Shown here: positions 10,580 to 21,352 of the stretch, piece after piece | How the letters are laid out: each line of letters begins with the position of its first letter | Numbering within the stretch: position 1 is the stretch's first letter | Source: Carposina sasakii | Lineage: Eukaryota > Arthropoda > Insecta > Lepidoptera > Carposinidae | Assembly: GCA_014607495.2 (NCBI GenBank) | Contig: CP053153.1 | Span: 8,370,001 to 8,434,000 of the forward strand | DNA: 64,000 nucleotides | Direction: 5' to 3' | The notes under the pieces: generated by a model | The model's database searches: none | What the model was told of the DNA's origin: nothing | Seen by the model: the letters and a program-made list of their open reading frames with translations, nothing else | Program-made: the position numbers and the translations under genes

Positions 10580-10800
10580 AAGAGGGTATCACTTTGAGGA
10601 TCGCCAAGGCAAGAGCGACCTTCGCAGATCTGCGCCCCATTTGGCAATCACGGAAACTGACCAGGAGAGTCAAACTCAAGATATTCCGGTCTAATATTAA
10701 ATAGTGTTTCTGTACGGGTGTGAAACGTGGAAGGTTACCAAGGACATCTCGCACCGGTTCCAGGGCATTATTTATTAATATCTGCAACAATGATGATGCC
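10580..10800 (+). pseudogene. LINE reverse transcriptase C-terminal fragment
   Basis: The + strand reads RIAKARATFADLRPIWQSRK, then RRVKLKIFRSNIK, a stop, then FLYGCETWKVTKDI in a shifted frame. This matches the thumb/connection region of LINE endonuclease-reverse transcriptases (RI.KAR..F..L..IW...). It is short, frameshifted and dead. The minus-strand frame at 10509-10802 is a shadow. Confidence 0.7.
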
Positions 10801-11876
10801 ATTGTATGTTAGGGGCACAAAACACTACATACTCTCTAGGGAGTGAATAGTGTAGGAGGGACGCCCCTGAGTATTACCTTAGTTGCCTAACCAGCTGGTC
10901 GGAGACGTAGCTGACGTTTTCTGGTATACTGGGAGCCTAGGATAAAATTAAATCGTATCATCTGCTTACCTTGAAAGATGTTTGCTTTGGGTATTGGTGC
11001 CGGCGCAATTTCTATGGTACGGTACGCTTATAGAAACACCTCATTGTAGTTATGCGATTACATATCGATTATGCTCATCTGTGTAACCAATATGAACATT
11101 CAAATATAGCGAGCAGACTTATAGTTCGGTGGAAAATTTTGGTACTAAAAGTCTCTGTAACTAATGATCTTCATAAGGATAATAAGAAAAAAGTTACGTT
11201 AAAATTAAGCTATCTAAAGTTACGGCACATAAAGCAAGTAACTACACACTGTTCCTAATCAAACTTATAGGTAGTTATCTACTCTCGTAAAAAATAAATA
11301 AAGAAAGTAAGAGCAACATCTATTCGCATTAGGTAGTCTCTAAACAAATTTTCCTTACTTATCTACACCAAAAAACTGCAAGGAAATCTCTTAAAACTGG
11401 AAGCAGAAAATTGCGTAACGGAAAAGCCGCCTAGTTAAGCCGACATTCGTCTTGGTCTCGACTTTGGCCGTTGGCATCACGAGTCTTTTAAAAATGCGGG
11501 ATCATATTGTTAAATGCGATCGTGTCCCTACTGCTGATCCAATGAATGTGGACACCAACTAACATGCCACAATATCGTCGTCGCTACCATTTGGATAGCA
11601 GCCTTTGGTTGTGCGATAAGCCAGCGGAAGGTATACTAAGTACCTACCATTGAAACCTCATGAAGCTGAGTCCTCTTCAGGATACTCCTGCAAACACCAG
11701 ATGTGGGTGATGTAGATGTGGAACGCCCGCCACTATGTACTTTCAGACTTCGAGCATGATAGATTTTTACTGCTTTGCATTCATACCTTCGGGACTGCTG
11801 CACTACTGCAGTGCGTTTCATCAAATAGTTCCTTTGAATGATGTCGCTAGTTATTTATTATCATAGTATTCTAAAC

Positions 11877-12228
11877 TATAGCGGTGATAGCCCAGTGGTT
11901 AGACGTGCATTTTCCAAGCGGGAGGCGTAAGTTCGATCCCGGTCACGGGCCTGTACCAATGAATTTATTTCATGTAGGTACAGATTTTAATGTTGCAAAA
12001 TTGTCACTTGGCTCGTGCCTCGGAAAGCACGTAAAACCGTTGGTCCTGCGCCTGATCTCTCTCCGGTCGTGTCGGCTTCCCGTCCCATCGGACTATGAGA
12101 ATAACGGAATAGAGAGTGCATCTGTGTTTACACTTGTGCACTATAATATCTCGTGCGTACCTGACCAATCCCCGTAGAGATTGGTCGCCTTGGCCGAAAT
12201 ATGGACGGAGATCATCATATCATCATTC
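11877..12228 (+). mobile_element. tRNA-headed SINE, about 350 bp
   Basis: The head at 11881 onward has a pol III A box (GATAGCCCAGTGG) and B box (AGTTCGATCCC). A body with 'ctcgtgcctcggaaagcacg' and 'ctgatctctctccggtcgtg' follows, and the tail is ATCATCATATCATC. ATTCTAAAC flanks it (11868-11876 and 12225-12233) as a target duplication overlapping the tail. A body fragment recurs on minus at 43265-43385. Confidence 0.8.
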
Positions 12229-12278
12229 TAAACGGGCTCTACATTAGGTATGAGTTTTATACATTGTTGTTTTGTGTG

Positions 12279-12363
12279 CAATGCAATGCATGAAGTGTGC
12301 AATGCAATGCATGAAGTGTGCAATGCAATGCATGAAGTGTGCAATGCAATGCATGAAGTGTGC
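12279..12363. repeat. 21-bp tandem repeat, 4 copies
   Basis: Four near-perfect units of GTGCAATGCAATGCATGAA plus two bases, with no spacers. The unit is a multiple of three, so frames stay open on both strands; this is a minisatellite and not evidence of a gene. Confidence 0.9.
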
Positions 12364-12496
12364 GTGCAGTTTTGTTGGTTATTTCGGGGAGTCAGTGGAT
12401 TTCCTATTCTGACCAACACACGAGGGTTCACTAGAATACATAAGCTTCATCTCCTTCGGTGCATTTCGCAAGACTCAAGAACTCAGTCGTCGACTA

Positions 12497-12906
12497 AAGG
12501 TCACAGCACACGTATCAACTCGGAAAGGGATCGTCACCGTATCGCCTCGAGCCGTTCAGTATTGTTTGTATGAAACTCCCTACTGCAACGCACACTAATC
12601 GGAATCGTAACGTAATCGCCTCGCCTCGGAACAGGCTCCGAACCGCGATGCGGTGCGTGGTCAACTTGCAGTTCCCGCGCTTACGGCTCGTTGTCCCCGC
12701 GCTTATGTCTCTCCGTACCCGAGCTCACGTCTCTTCGTCCACCCTTGCCCCTGCGCGGTGTCGCCTAGCCGTAGCCGAGTTGACGTAAAGGAGCTGCTGA
12801 TACGCTTTGGTTACGTGCATACGTTAGGTTGACGCCTGGTTGACAGCGAGGCGAAAGGCGATACGGTGACGATCCCTTTCCGAGTTGATATGTGTGCTGT
12901 GACCTT
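12497..12906. mobile_element. 410-bp element with about 50-bp terminal inverted repeats
   Basis: The left end AAGGTCACAGCACACGTATC is repeated inverted at the right end (GATATGTGTGCTGTGACCTT), and the match extends about 50 bp inward (AACTCGGAAAGGGATCGTCA...CCGTATCGCC). The interior is GC-rich for this window and has no transposase, so this is a MITE. The target duplication was not resolved. Confidence 0.85.
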
Positions 12907-13607
12907 AAGGTACTTGGGGATCCCCTCGGGCGATAAGCTTTGTTACATCTGGCCCCGGTAGGCTAAACGTGGTTGTTTGATTTCCTTTTTGATCTTGCAG
13001 TTCTAGCTACCTTATTTCGCAAATACAACCGTAAGTATATGTAAATAAATATTCGAAACACACATTATAAATCATTTAGGTACTCAGTGGTTATATTTTC
13101 CTGGAATTGGAATTATGAACTTATTTACTTTTTTCTATTAAATTTTATGTGTTATTCATGTAATACACAGAAAAAAATACCTACAAAGTAATGTAATACA
13201 TGATACCTACGTAAGACGATAAGACACGTTAGGTCTATAGGTATATATTTCTAGACTATGCTACCTATAGATAACGATGAATTATTATGTAGGCTAGGGT
13301 CATAAACATAAAGGAAAGAAAAAGAGGAGGAGCAAGCCTAGCAAAAACGTCAACTTTGTGATTGAAGGAAGACTGGTAGGGGGCAAAAGTTATTATTTCA
13401 TAAGAGATAGGGTACCTACCTAGTTGTTATAATTCCTACTTATAGGTACGACGTAGCAGTCTTTCATAGAATAATAAGTTCTCCAGAACCTAATGATCAC
13501 CCACACTTTTCAAGTAACTTTAACAGCCAATTTCAGTAACAGATCTTGTGAGATTGTTGCATATTTCAGATTAAATCTTTAATTGATTTCATAGAATTTT
13601 TACATAC

Positions 13608-13790
13608 ATATAATCACGCCTTTATCCCTTACGGGATAGGCAGAGCACCAAGGGCCGAAAGGACCACATGGTGCCACTTTTGACCAATTTTGAGGGTATA
13701 GTTGAGATGTACAATTTCGGCTAGTAGTGACAGGTGGTCAGCCCATCGCCTACATGATACCAAGACCTTCTTGTCCCTCTACTGATTTCA
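13608..13790 (+). repeat. 'aatcacgcctttatccc' SINE-like repeat
   Basis: Recognised by 'aatcacgcctttatccctta', 'gcagagcaccaagggccga', 'ccacatggtgccacttttga' and 'gacaggtggtcagcccatcg'. Copies occur at 44090-44300 and 55100-55345, with a stub at 25366-25383. Non-coding. Confidence 0.8.
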
Positions 13791-14098
13791 TAGAATTTTT
13801 TAAATTTGGAATAAAAAAATCCGAGATTCTTTATAATCTCTAGTATTGAAATTACCCGTAAGTGAGTCAAATTGACCTATTTGATTTTTATTTGTCTTCT
13901 TTAGGTATCAGTCACATTCACCCTATTCTTAGGTAGGTATACTATAATATCTTTTGATTGGTAACTATCTGCGGTTTAGAAAAGCGAAATATGCAGGGAT
14001 TTTCGCCTCATTTTTGCCACCAGCATACATTTGTCATTGATGACTTATTATAGGGACTCGTTACTCTACATTAGCAGGTTTCTTTGGCAGTAACAGCG

Positions 14099-14489
14099 CC
14101 CGTAGCATGAATTTGGTTAACGAGATGACTCACATTTACGCGACAAATTCGCAGGGCCATTAGTGTATGTACTTCACGTGTAAAAAGGGATTGCAAAGCA
14201 CATCTTTCTGGGCAAATTAATTCAGTCTTAGCTTGAAAACGAGTATCTATTCAAATTTCCAACTCCGTTTTTAACCGACTTCAAAAAAAGGAGGAGGTTC
14301 TCAATTCGTCTGTATGTAGGTATAATATTTTTTATTTTTTTTATGTATGTTCACCGATATTTCCGTCAATTATACAGATCATCAATGATACATAGAACAT
14401 ACACTTACTTTGTCTGGTTATTTTATAGCTCTGTGAATTTGACGTTTAAATGTGAAATATCTCGCCTCTAACCAAATTCATGCTACGGG
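14099..14489. mobile_element. 391-bp MITE with CCCGTAGCATGAA ends
   Basis: CCCGTAGCATGAATTTGGTT at the left is repeated inverted at the right (AACCAAATTCATGCTACGGG). The interior holds 'taaccgacttcaaaaaaagg' with 'gaggttctcaattcgtctg', a motif common in insect repeats. No ORF. Confidence 0.75.
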
Positions 14490-15179
14490 AGCAGGTTTAC
14501 CTACATTAAATTTCGCTTCTCCCCTTTGTCCTTCTTCGCGGTAGCATTAATACCTATCTCTACAGTAGAGGGGTTTATACGGGGCTTTGACTATGAAATA
14601 ACGAGCAGCATGTGATAGTCTGCTTCTGATTTGCAGTACAGTGGTTACGGTAGTGCCTGTCAAATCCTATTAGGAGTTTCTCAAAGTATCAAGAATATAT
14701 TTATTAAATAGATGGACTAGTATCAACGTACACGCTGCTCTGATGCTTAAAGCTTATAATATAAATTTTAATGACTTGGTAATATTTCCCATTGGATTCT
14801 TTACCGGTAGCAAATTGTTGTATTTGTGCCGAAAAGCGGCGATAGGCTTACCCCTGACCACGTGGAATAGACAAACTGGTAACTAATCAATAAACATTTT
14901 TCAATAACTTTTCGCTCGGGTGAAGAATTTTTTCCATTTTCTTTATCAATAATTTTATAATAACTTTTCAATTAGGTAACAAAAGCTCCAAATATCATGA
15001 CGAGGCATAGTCATTGTGATAAAAGTGATTTCATCTACTATCAACAGTTAAGTAGGTATCTATATCCATTTTTACCTACTTTAACAAACAGAGGTTATCA
15101 ATTCGTATTTTTTAAATGTTTGTTACCTTACTACTGCGTCATTTTTTTAAATGTACCTAGCCTTGATTTTATTTATAAA

Positions 15180-15335
15180 CTAGCGGCCGCCCACGACTTC
15201 GTCCGCGTGAGGAGGCATTGTACCCGTGCAAAGCCGGGGCAGGTCTTAGCCATCCGCGATAAATGGGCTATCTAACACTGAAAGATTTTTCAAATCGGAG
15301 CAGTAGTTCCTAGACTGAGTTTAGTCGCGTTCAAT
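15180..15335 (+). repeat. SINE/RTE-type fragment ('gacttcgtccgcgtg')
   Basis: Begins ACTAGCGGCCGCCCACGACT and continues with 'gtacccgtgcaaagccg', 'gggctatctaacactgaaag' and 'cagtagttcctaga'. It is the same unit as the one nested in X1 and X2, but more diverged. Confidence 0.75.
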
Positions 15336-15621
15336 CAACCAAACAATATTTCATTCACCACCAAATCGCTTTAATTCACCACTAACCGCCAATTTCTAAT
15401 TGGCCGTAACTGCCAATTTCTATACAAGAGATCAAATAGAATCTCGGATTTTTTTAATCCTAATTTGAAATTTTGTATGAAAACAATTGAAGATTAAATC
15501 TGAGATAGGCAAAAAATCTCTCAAGATCAGTTATAGAAATTGGCTGTTAGAAACCTATAGGTAGGACTAAATAATATAAAGGGTGAAAAGTGGATGTGCT
15601 ATGTTTAAGATGATGAATGAT

Positions 15622-15878
15622 CATCACATTCCTGCCCTTCCCATTATAATGGGGTCGGCGCAATGTGATTTCTTCAGAAACTCATATTGCCAAAGATTTG
15701 GCGTTTATCTTACGGCTGCCTGTCTGACCCCAACCCTTCTCGGGTATAGCTAAGTGTCAATTTAAAAAAATTCATACATGAAATAAATTCAGTGGTACAG
15801 ACCCGTGATTGGGATCGAAGATCGAACTTACGCCCCTCGCTTGTAAGGCGCACGTCTTATCCACTGGCCTATCCCCGC
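15622..15878 (-). mobile_element. tRNA-headed SINE with 17-bp target duplication
   Basis: On minus the head contains GATAGGCCAGTGGATAAGAC (A box) and a B-box-like TTCGATC stretch; the body ends near the ATC-type tail at 15622. A perfect 17-bp direct repeat, TTAAGATGATGAATGAT, flanks it at 15605-15621 and 15879-15895. The duplication shows LINE-type insertion, and its perfection suggests a fairly recent event. Relatives: 37500-37665 (-) and the split copy at 29185/34230. Confidence 0.85.
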
Positions 15879-16623
15879 TTAAGATGATGAATGATATAGT
15901 GTTTAATTTTAAGCTTTGTATTTGTATAAGCACTGCCCTAAAATCTATCTCCAGCAATGTTTAACTGGAAGATATTGCTATGTATATGCTATTGATATGC
16001 AAAAAATAATTTACACTTACAAATCCCATTTATATGTCTATACCATTTTTACTCCAATAATCTCTCAGATGTCAGTGTGTATTCCAATCCAATTAATTTT
16101 CAAGTTAATTGATCCGACAACTTAAGCTCGTAATTAATTTTGTTTGCAGTCTGTCAAGCGTAACTTGGCATTGTTACCATTGATTACCGATATGACAAAT
16201 TACAAGAATTGTCTCTTCCTAAGGAATGTTAAAAGTAAGTAAACATAACGTTACAGTGCAAACAGGTAGATAGGTACTCGTAATTGACTGTTTATTGAAG
16301 TTTACGATTAATACATTCATCATTCCTTACACTTGGCGCCTGTTATCAGCGCTATGTTAGATACAATAACCACATTGCAGTATTAGTATCATTCTGATAT
16401 CTATGATATTATCATAATAGAACGTATTCACAATGTAAAAACATATACCTACACCAATAATTTGATGGTGTAGTTTCACCTTTCTTGTAATTTGACTCGA
16501 GTTCCTTAGCTCACTCCAGATATTTCCTAAGTTCTTACATGGTTTAATTAAGTTCAAGAAACAATGTAAAACAACTATTATGAGACAATAGTTATACTTG
16601 TAAGGTGTAACAGAAAGGGTATG

Positions 16624-17383
16624 TTAGAGGAAAGTGGGGTATTTGGGAACACCTCACTTACAACCCTGTAAATAATAAAAGAAAGTCATAAATGTAATCA
16701 ACTTTTATTGCGACAGGAACGTTACTTATCCAGCTACAAAGAAATCAACTCAAAACTTTTGGAAATAAACTTTATAATAAAAAAAATTAAGAAACTAAAA
16801 AACATTGTCGTTCGTATTTACCCGATATCGTGTGGGGTAATTGAGATCAGTCCGCGGGGGAGACACGAACGATATGGGGTAAATGCGAACGACATACTTA
16901 AGTCTTAATAAGTTGGTGCTATAATTATTTAGTTTAGCACAAATCACATGTAACGTAATTTATCATGTGCCCAGGTATTGCAAATGATGCACCTAACGCA
17001 ACGTTCCTAATTACCCGAACTTGGAAAGTCGAAACAAAATGACCGTTACTCGCAATATTAGTAGTGGTGAACTTAAAACTACTTGGAATTTATAAACTGA
17101 TAGTACATGTAAGATGGCAACAAAATGTGTTGTCATTAACCTCAAAAATATTCTTTTTGTGTTGATTTTTACATGCGACAAAAATTTTAACAAAATACGT
17201 AAAAGATTATTTGACTCACCGTGACGAAATGCGTGCATCCTCTCACTCGCACTTTTGCGGGCATACTAAGGGCTGGCAAGCGCATCAGCTTAGATGTGTG
17301 CGGGCGATGTAGTGCGGGGGGTTTATTTGATATTCAACTGTTCTCAATTACCCGCCGTTCTCAATTACCCCACCTTCCCCTAA
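16624..17383. mobile_element. About 760-bp MITE with GGGGTA-rich inverted ends
   Basis: Left TTAGAGGAAAGTGGGGTATT and right, read inverted, TTAGGGGAAGGTGGGGTAAT. Flanks are TTA on the left and TAA on the right. The motif recurs inside (TATGGGGTAAATGCGAACG near 16874, and a second CTCAATTACCC near the right end). No transposase frame, so it is non-autonomous. Confidence 0.7.
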
Positions 17384-17901
17384 ACGAAATGGTATGAATA
17401 AAACATATTCTATTATTTTGATAATTTGTTATCATGAGATTTAAAACCAAATATTATTCCAATATAAAAATAGGTACATAACATTTGATTTCAAGTCTTC
17501 ATGAGAAAAGGTTTTTCGTAGTGAGCTATTTTCATAGCATTTCACAGAGCATATTTTACCCTCTTATATAGGTAATTGAGTACTTGTTAGGTAGGTAGAT
17601 AAACTTTGCCAGACAGGACTCCAATGAAGGGTATCTCGGTATAAGACGATTAGAAGCATCACCATTAGACAAAACCCGTCATCATGCTTCCTACGCACTT
17701 TATGGTAACTAACAATCTGCCTCATTATTGCGAATGTAATTATAGAGTCAGTTGTATCGTAGGCGGCTGAAAACATCCCATTCTACGTTGCTTAAGTAAT
17801 TGATTAATATGAAATTCACGGATCGCTGTGTAAATATTTATTTAGGAACCTAGTTTTGTGAAGTAAAACGTATATAATTGAATTTCCGTTCATCTTTACA
17901 G

Positions 17902-18405
17902 GTGAAAGTGTTCCCTGGAGACAACAAGTTCGAGACTTCAGTAAAGGACAGCTCTTGGCCTGTATGGAACGAAGACTTCAAATTTCAATTGAAACAAAAA
18001 GAGACTACCGCAAAAAAGCAAACATACAAAGGCGATCTTCAAAGTCTAGTTGCTGGTCATTTTTTATCCCTCACCATATACGCTTTATTGGATCCACCAA
18101 AAGATGACAAACGAAAAAGTAGTACATTAGACACAAAAAACAATGCAGCCAAAACTATAGAGACTGAATCAAATGAAGGTAAAAGCAGAGGCTTTCTTGG
18201 AAAACTTGGTAGTTTTAAATCTTCTAAAACCGAGGCATCAGTTTTGAAATCGATACTAGATAGGCGCAGGACAGTGGGTGCTGCTACATGGAACTTTGAC
18301 TCGAAGCTATTTCAGAATGATCTTAAAAATGGACTGATAGGTACTCCAGATATATGGAGACCTATCAATGCTATTGCTAGCGGGCTTACAGCGAGCGACT
18401 CTAGG
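17902..18405 (+). CDS. Tandem C2-domain protein, exon 2
   Basis: The acceptor CATCTTTACAG|GTG and the donor AGG|GTGAGT give a 504-nt exon, phase 0 at both ends (168 residues). It continues the first C2 domain: VKVFPGDNKFETSVK, SSWPVWNEDFKFQL (the P.W.E.F strand) and AGHFLSLTIYALLDPPKDD. A Lys/Ser/Thr-rich insertion of roughly 60-70 residues follows (KRKSSTLDTKN to GKLGSFKSSK) before the last strand (TWNFDSKLF, then GTPDIWRPI). In ordinary synaptotagmin C2 domains this loop is much shorter. The insertion could be a disordered, phosphorylatable linker. Several Asp ligands expected for Ca2+ are absent, which suggests Ca2+-independent binding. Confidence 0.8.
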
Positions 18406-19039
18406 GTGAGTTTTGTTTCAACGTAAAATTTTATCAATGTAGTTATTAGTTTCTCTAGGCTTAATTTCATCTCGTTTGCGAGTACTTAAAATATATAAAA
18501 TCAATAACAGATAAGCTCTTTATACGAGAATAGGTTGACAACTTTCTTCGAATATAGCTGGATAAAGAAAGTAGGTAGATGTTATTATATTTCCAGTGTA
18601 AATGGATAAGTATGTAGGCCATCCTTACCTTCTCTTGAATCAAGAACACACAATTTAGCATTAGGTTGTAATCAATATAAAATTATAATATAACTCCCGG
18701 AAGTACCTACAAATCGGCTGATTCGGAATCAGCGCGTCATGGTAGCTAAAGTAGAATTTATTTATTAAAAAAGTTACGACAAGGCGTAAAATATAAGTGA
18801 CTCAATTCGTTTCAGAAAATTGGGAAAAGTTGTTTTGAATTGTCTACCAAAATTTGATTGTGAATGATTTATGGAAGATATTATTTTACATGATAGGTGC
18901 GATTGCGAATACGATGTCTCTGAAGGAAATACTATTACTTCTATCTAAATATAAAGATCTCGGGATTAAATTTGATTGAGATTAAATTGCAATCAAGCTT
19001 GATATTAGAGGTCGCAGCAGGTCATTTTTTATGGAATAC

Positions 19040-19230
19040 ATATTATAATCACACACATACTTTACAACACATTAACCTATTCCTAAGATCCCTTATGTTT
19101 TGTATCGCATATACTAAGCAACGGTTTTAAATAAATACATAGATAATTATAAAAACATCCATGACTCGGAAACAAACATCGATACTCATGATATCGATGT
19201 TTGCATCTACCGGGATTCGAACCGGCGAGT
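19040..19230. repeat. Interspersed repeat fragment
   Basis: Contains 'aacacattaacctattccta', 'acatccatgactcggaaac', an inverted pair (ACATCGATA...ATCGATGT) and 'taccgggattcgaaccggcg', which resembles a tRNA T-arm read backwards. Probably the head of a diverged SINE on minus. Confidence 0.5.
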
Positions 19231-19679
19231 AAATGAGCAAGTATTTTTGCGGTAGTAAAATAAATTATCCGTACACATTCCCGTGCTTTTATTAATACTG
19301 AAAAATATTGAAAAACCCTTTGTTGTCCTATAAGTAATATAGAATAATAGTATTGCGTCTGAAAAAGGCCTCATAAATCAACAACATCGCATTTTACACT
19401 CGCAAGAATGCTATGAAAATTACAAATAATAATTAATTAATATAATTATGTATGTAGCTGGTGGTCTTCCAAATGAATAAATGACATCCATCCCTCATCG
19501 ACGACCGTGTGTCTATCTATGGTACTATGGGAGATCGTGCTTTACAGGAAATTAATTGAACAGCCTATACACCTCGTGCACGGAAACAAATATTCCAAGT
19601 ACTTATACTCCTAGAATTTTTAGTAGACGAAATTTGTAACTTTACTTATACCTTATAAAATATTAATAAGAAAATGAAA

Positions 19680-19738
19680 ATTGAACTCACGACCTCTTGC
19701 ATTCCGTGCATCGTTCTTACCAACTGAGCTATCGGGTC
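19680..19738 (-). repeat. tRNA-like SINE head
   Basis: The minus strand reads GTGACCCGATAGCTCAGTTGG (A box) through GTCGTGAGTTCAA (B-box-like). The acceptor ends cannot pair, so it is not a working tRNA. Related to 49836-49909 and to a fragment at 43868-43915. Confidence 0.65.
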
Positions 19739-20155
19739 ACTTAACTCGGATGACGAATTTTACCATCTCTTTTAAATTACGTTTAAATTAAGTACTTATA
19801 CCAACTTACGCTCCAACTCTAGTAATTGGGCATCACTATTGATTACTATTTCGAATCTTTACGCCACAATTTGACTTTGTAAAATTAAAAAAAATACAAT
19901 TTAATTTGTTGCTTTAAATTAACATATCAAACAGTAGCAACTGCAGTGTTTATCGTAAAAAGCTAATTCTAGTTCGTATAGATTACTATTCTAAACCTTT
20001 ACGCTACATACAACTGACATTGAAAAATTCTAAAATACAACATATTTTTCCAGTAACATATAGTATTAAACGTAATCGTAAAAGTAGGGTATATTGGGTA
20101 CATACCTAATGTAAGTGATATTTTTGTGATACAATAATAATAGTGCAATAGTATA

Positions 20156-20632
20156 CAGGCTGTTTGTGACAGCCAGGCAAATATTGATACCATGACTTCA
20201 GACCATGATTCTGAGGCGAAAAACACTGAAAATTTTCGCAGGAATGTTCCAGTATTTTCCTACATTTTTTTTTCATATTTTTAGGAAAACAATAGTTTAG
20301 TTCGTTTAATAGATATAACTTTAAAAAAATATTTTCCAACAAAAAGTCGCCCTCATAAAAGTTCAAATAACTGATCAACCCTAATGGAGGAACAAGTGAT
20401 CCACATAGTGATAAACAGCAATAGGTACATACCTATGTCACACAATAACAAATAAGCCCATTTATTTAGTCACAGGATGGCCCGGATACAATTGGCGCGG
20501 AGAGCAAAGATTACCTACTCATAATCAAACCAAAAATAAATATATTTCCTGCGAATAATAACACTGTCGTAACTTAACACAATGACACTTGTTCAGCATT
20601 TCAATATTTGCCTGGCTGTCACCCACACCCTG
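20156..20632. mobile_element. MITE family G copy A (477 bp)
   Basis: Ends are CAGGCTGTTTGTGACAGCC on the left and GGCTGTCACCCACACCCTG on the right, in inverted orientation, with TATA on both sides. TA target duplications and CAGGGTGT ends suggest a Tc1/mariner-type derivative. The shared interior includes 'ttcagaccatgattctgagg'. No ORF. Confidence 0.8.
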
Positions 20633-21055
20633 TATACTAGTGCTCCTCTCAATTAGGTTCCATTAAATTTGTCGGCTCGCTCGTATTTATTTTATGCTAC
20701 TCTCCCAATCCTTATAATTACAATTTGCCCGTGGAGCAGCTTCATGAATTTGCCCTAGTAGACGCTATAAAAATGTATTATTTGGTATAATCCATGTTTA
20801 CAATTTTCAATTGTGACGTTTAGTTCATATATCTGTTTCCATTTTTTTCTAGAATTAGTACTCTTTCTTTACTATTCAATAAAGATTACTAATATGTAGA
20901 GTATAGTATGAGTTGTCACAGTAGGTCCTACCCTACCGAATTCTGGTTAGGATTAGCTTAGGTTATTAGATTATCAGATTTTTTCCAGTGTGCTTCGTCA
21001 TCAGTATCAATATTTACCGTTGTTTCTGCGCATTAAATTTTCCGTTTCTGTAAAT

Positions 21056-21352
21056 CTTAATATATATAAATCTCGTGTCACAATGTTTGTCCTCAATGGA
21101 CTCCTAAACCACTTAACCGATTATAATAAAATTCGCACACCATGTGCTGTTCGATCCAACTTGAGAGATAGGATAGTTTAAATCTCAAATTATAGTCGCA
21201 ATTTTAATTTATTGCTAATTATTTGTCTGTTATACCTTTCGACTTGGTTGAGTAAGTAATCAATAGATGGCGCTGCTTTGGTAAACCGACAAACGTGTCA
21301 TATAAGCTACAATTCAATTTCCACGCGGACGAAGTCGCGGGCGTCCACTAGT
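21056..21352 (-). repeat. SINE/RTE-type fragment
   Basis: On minus it starts ACTAGTGGACGCCCGCGACT and continues with 'ttcgtccgcgtgg'. The plus strand has 'tctcgtgtcacaatgtttgt' and 'cctcaatggactcctaaacc'. A common lepidopteran repeat, non-coding. Confidence 0.7.

Larger units (their letters stand above)
9372..17901 (+). other. Intron 1 of the C2 gene (8.5 kb)
   Basis: It begins GTATGTAAG and ends CATCTTTACAG. It contains the repeats listed separately. I see nothing identifiable in 9372-9990, 10263-10575, 10800-11865, 12907-13600, 14490-15180, 15896-16620 or 17384-17901, beyond AT-rich sequence with frequent TACCTA/TAGGTA words. Confidence 0.75.

Noticed and set aside
12228..12573. Frames of 67 and 107 codons
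   Set aside because: Driven by the 21-bp tandem repeat, then running into MITE sequence.
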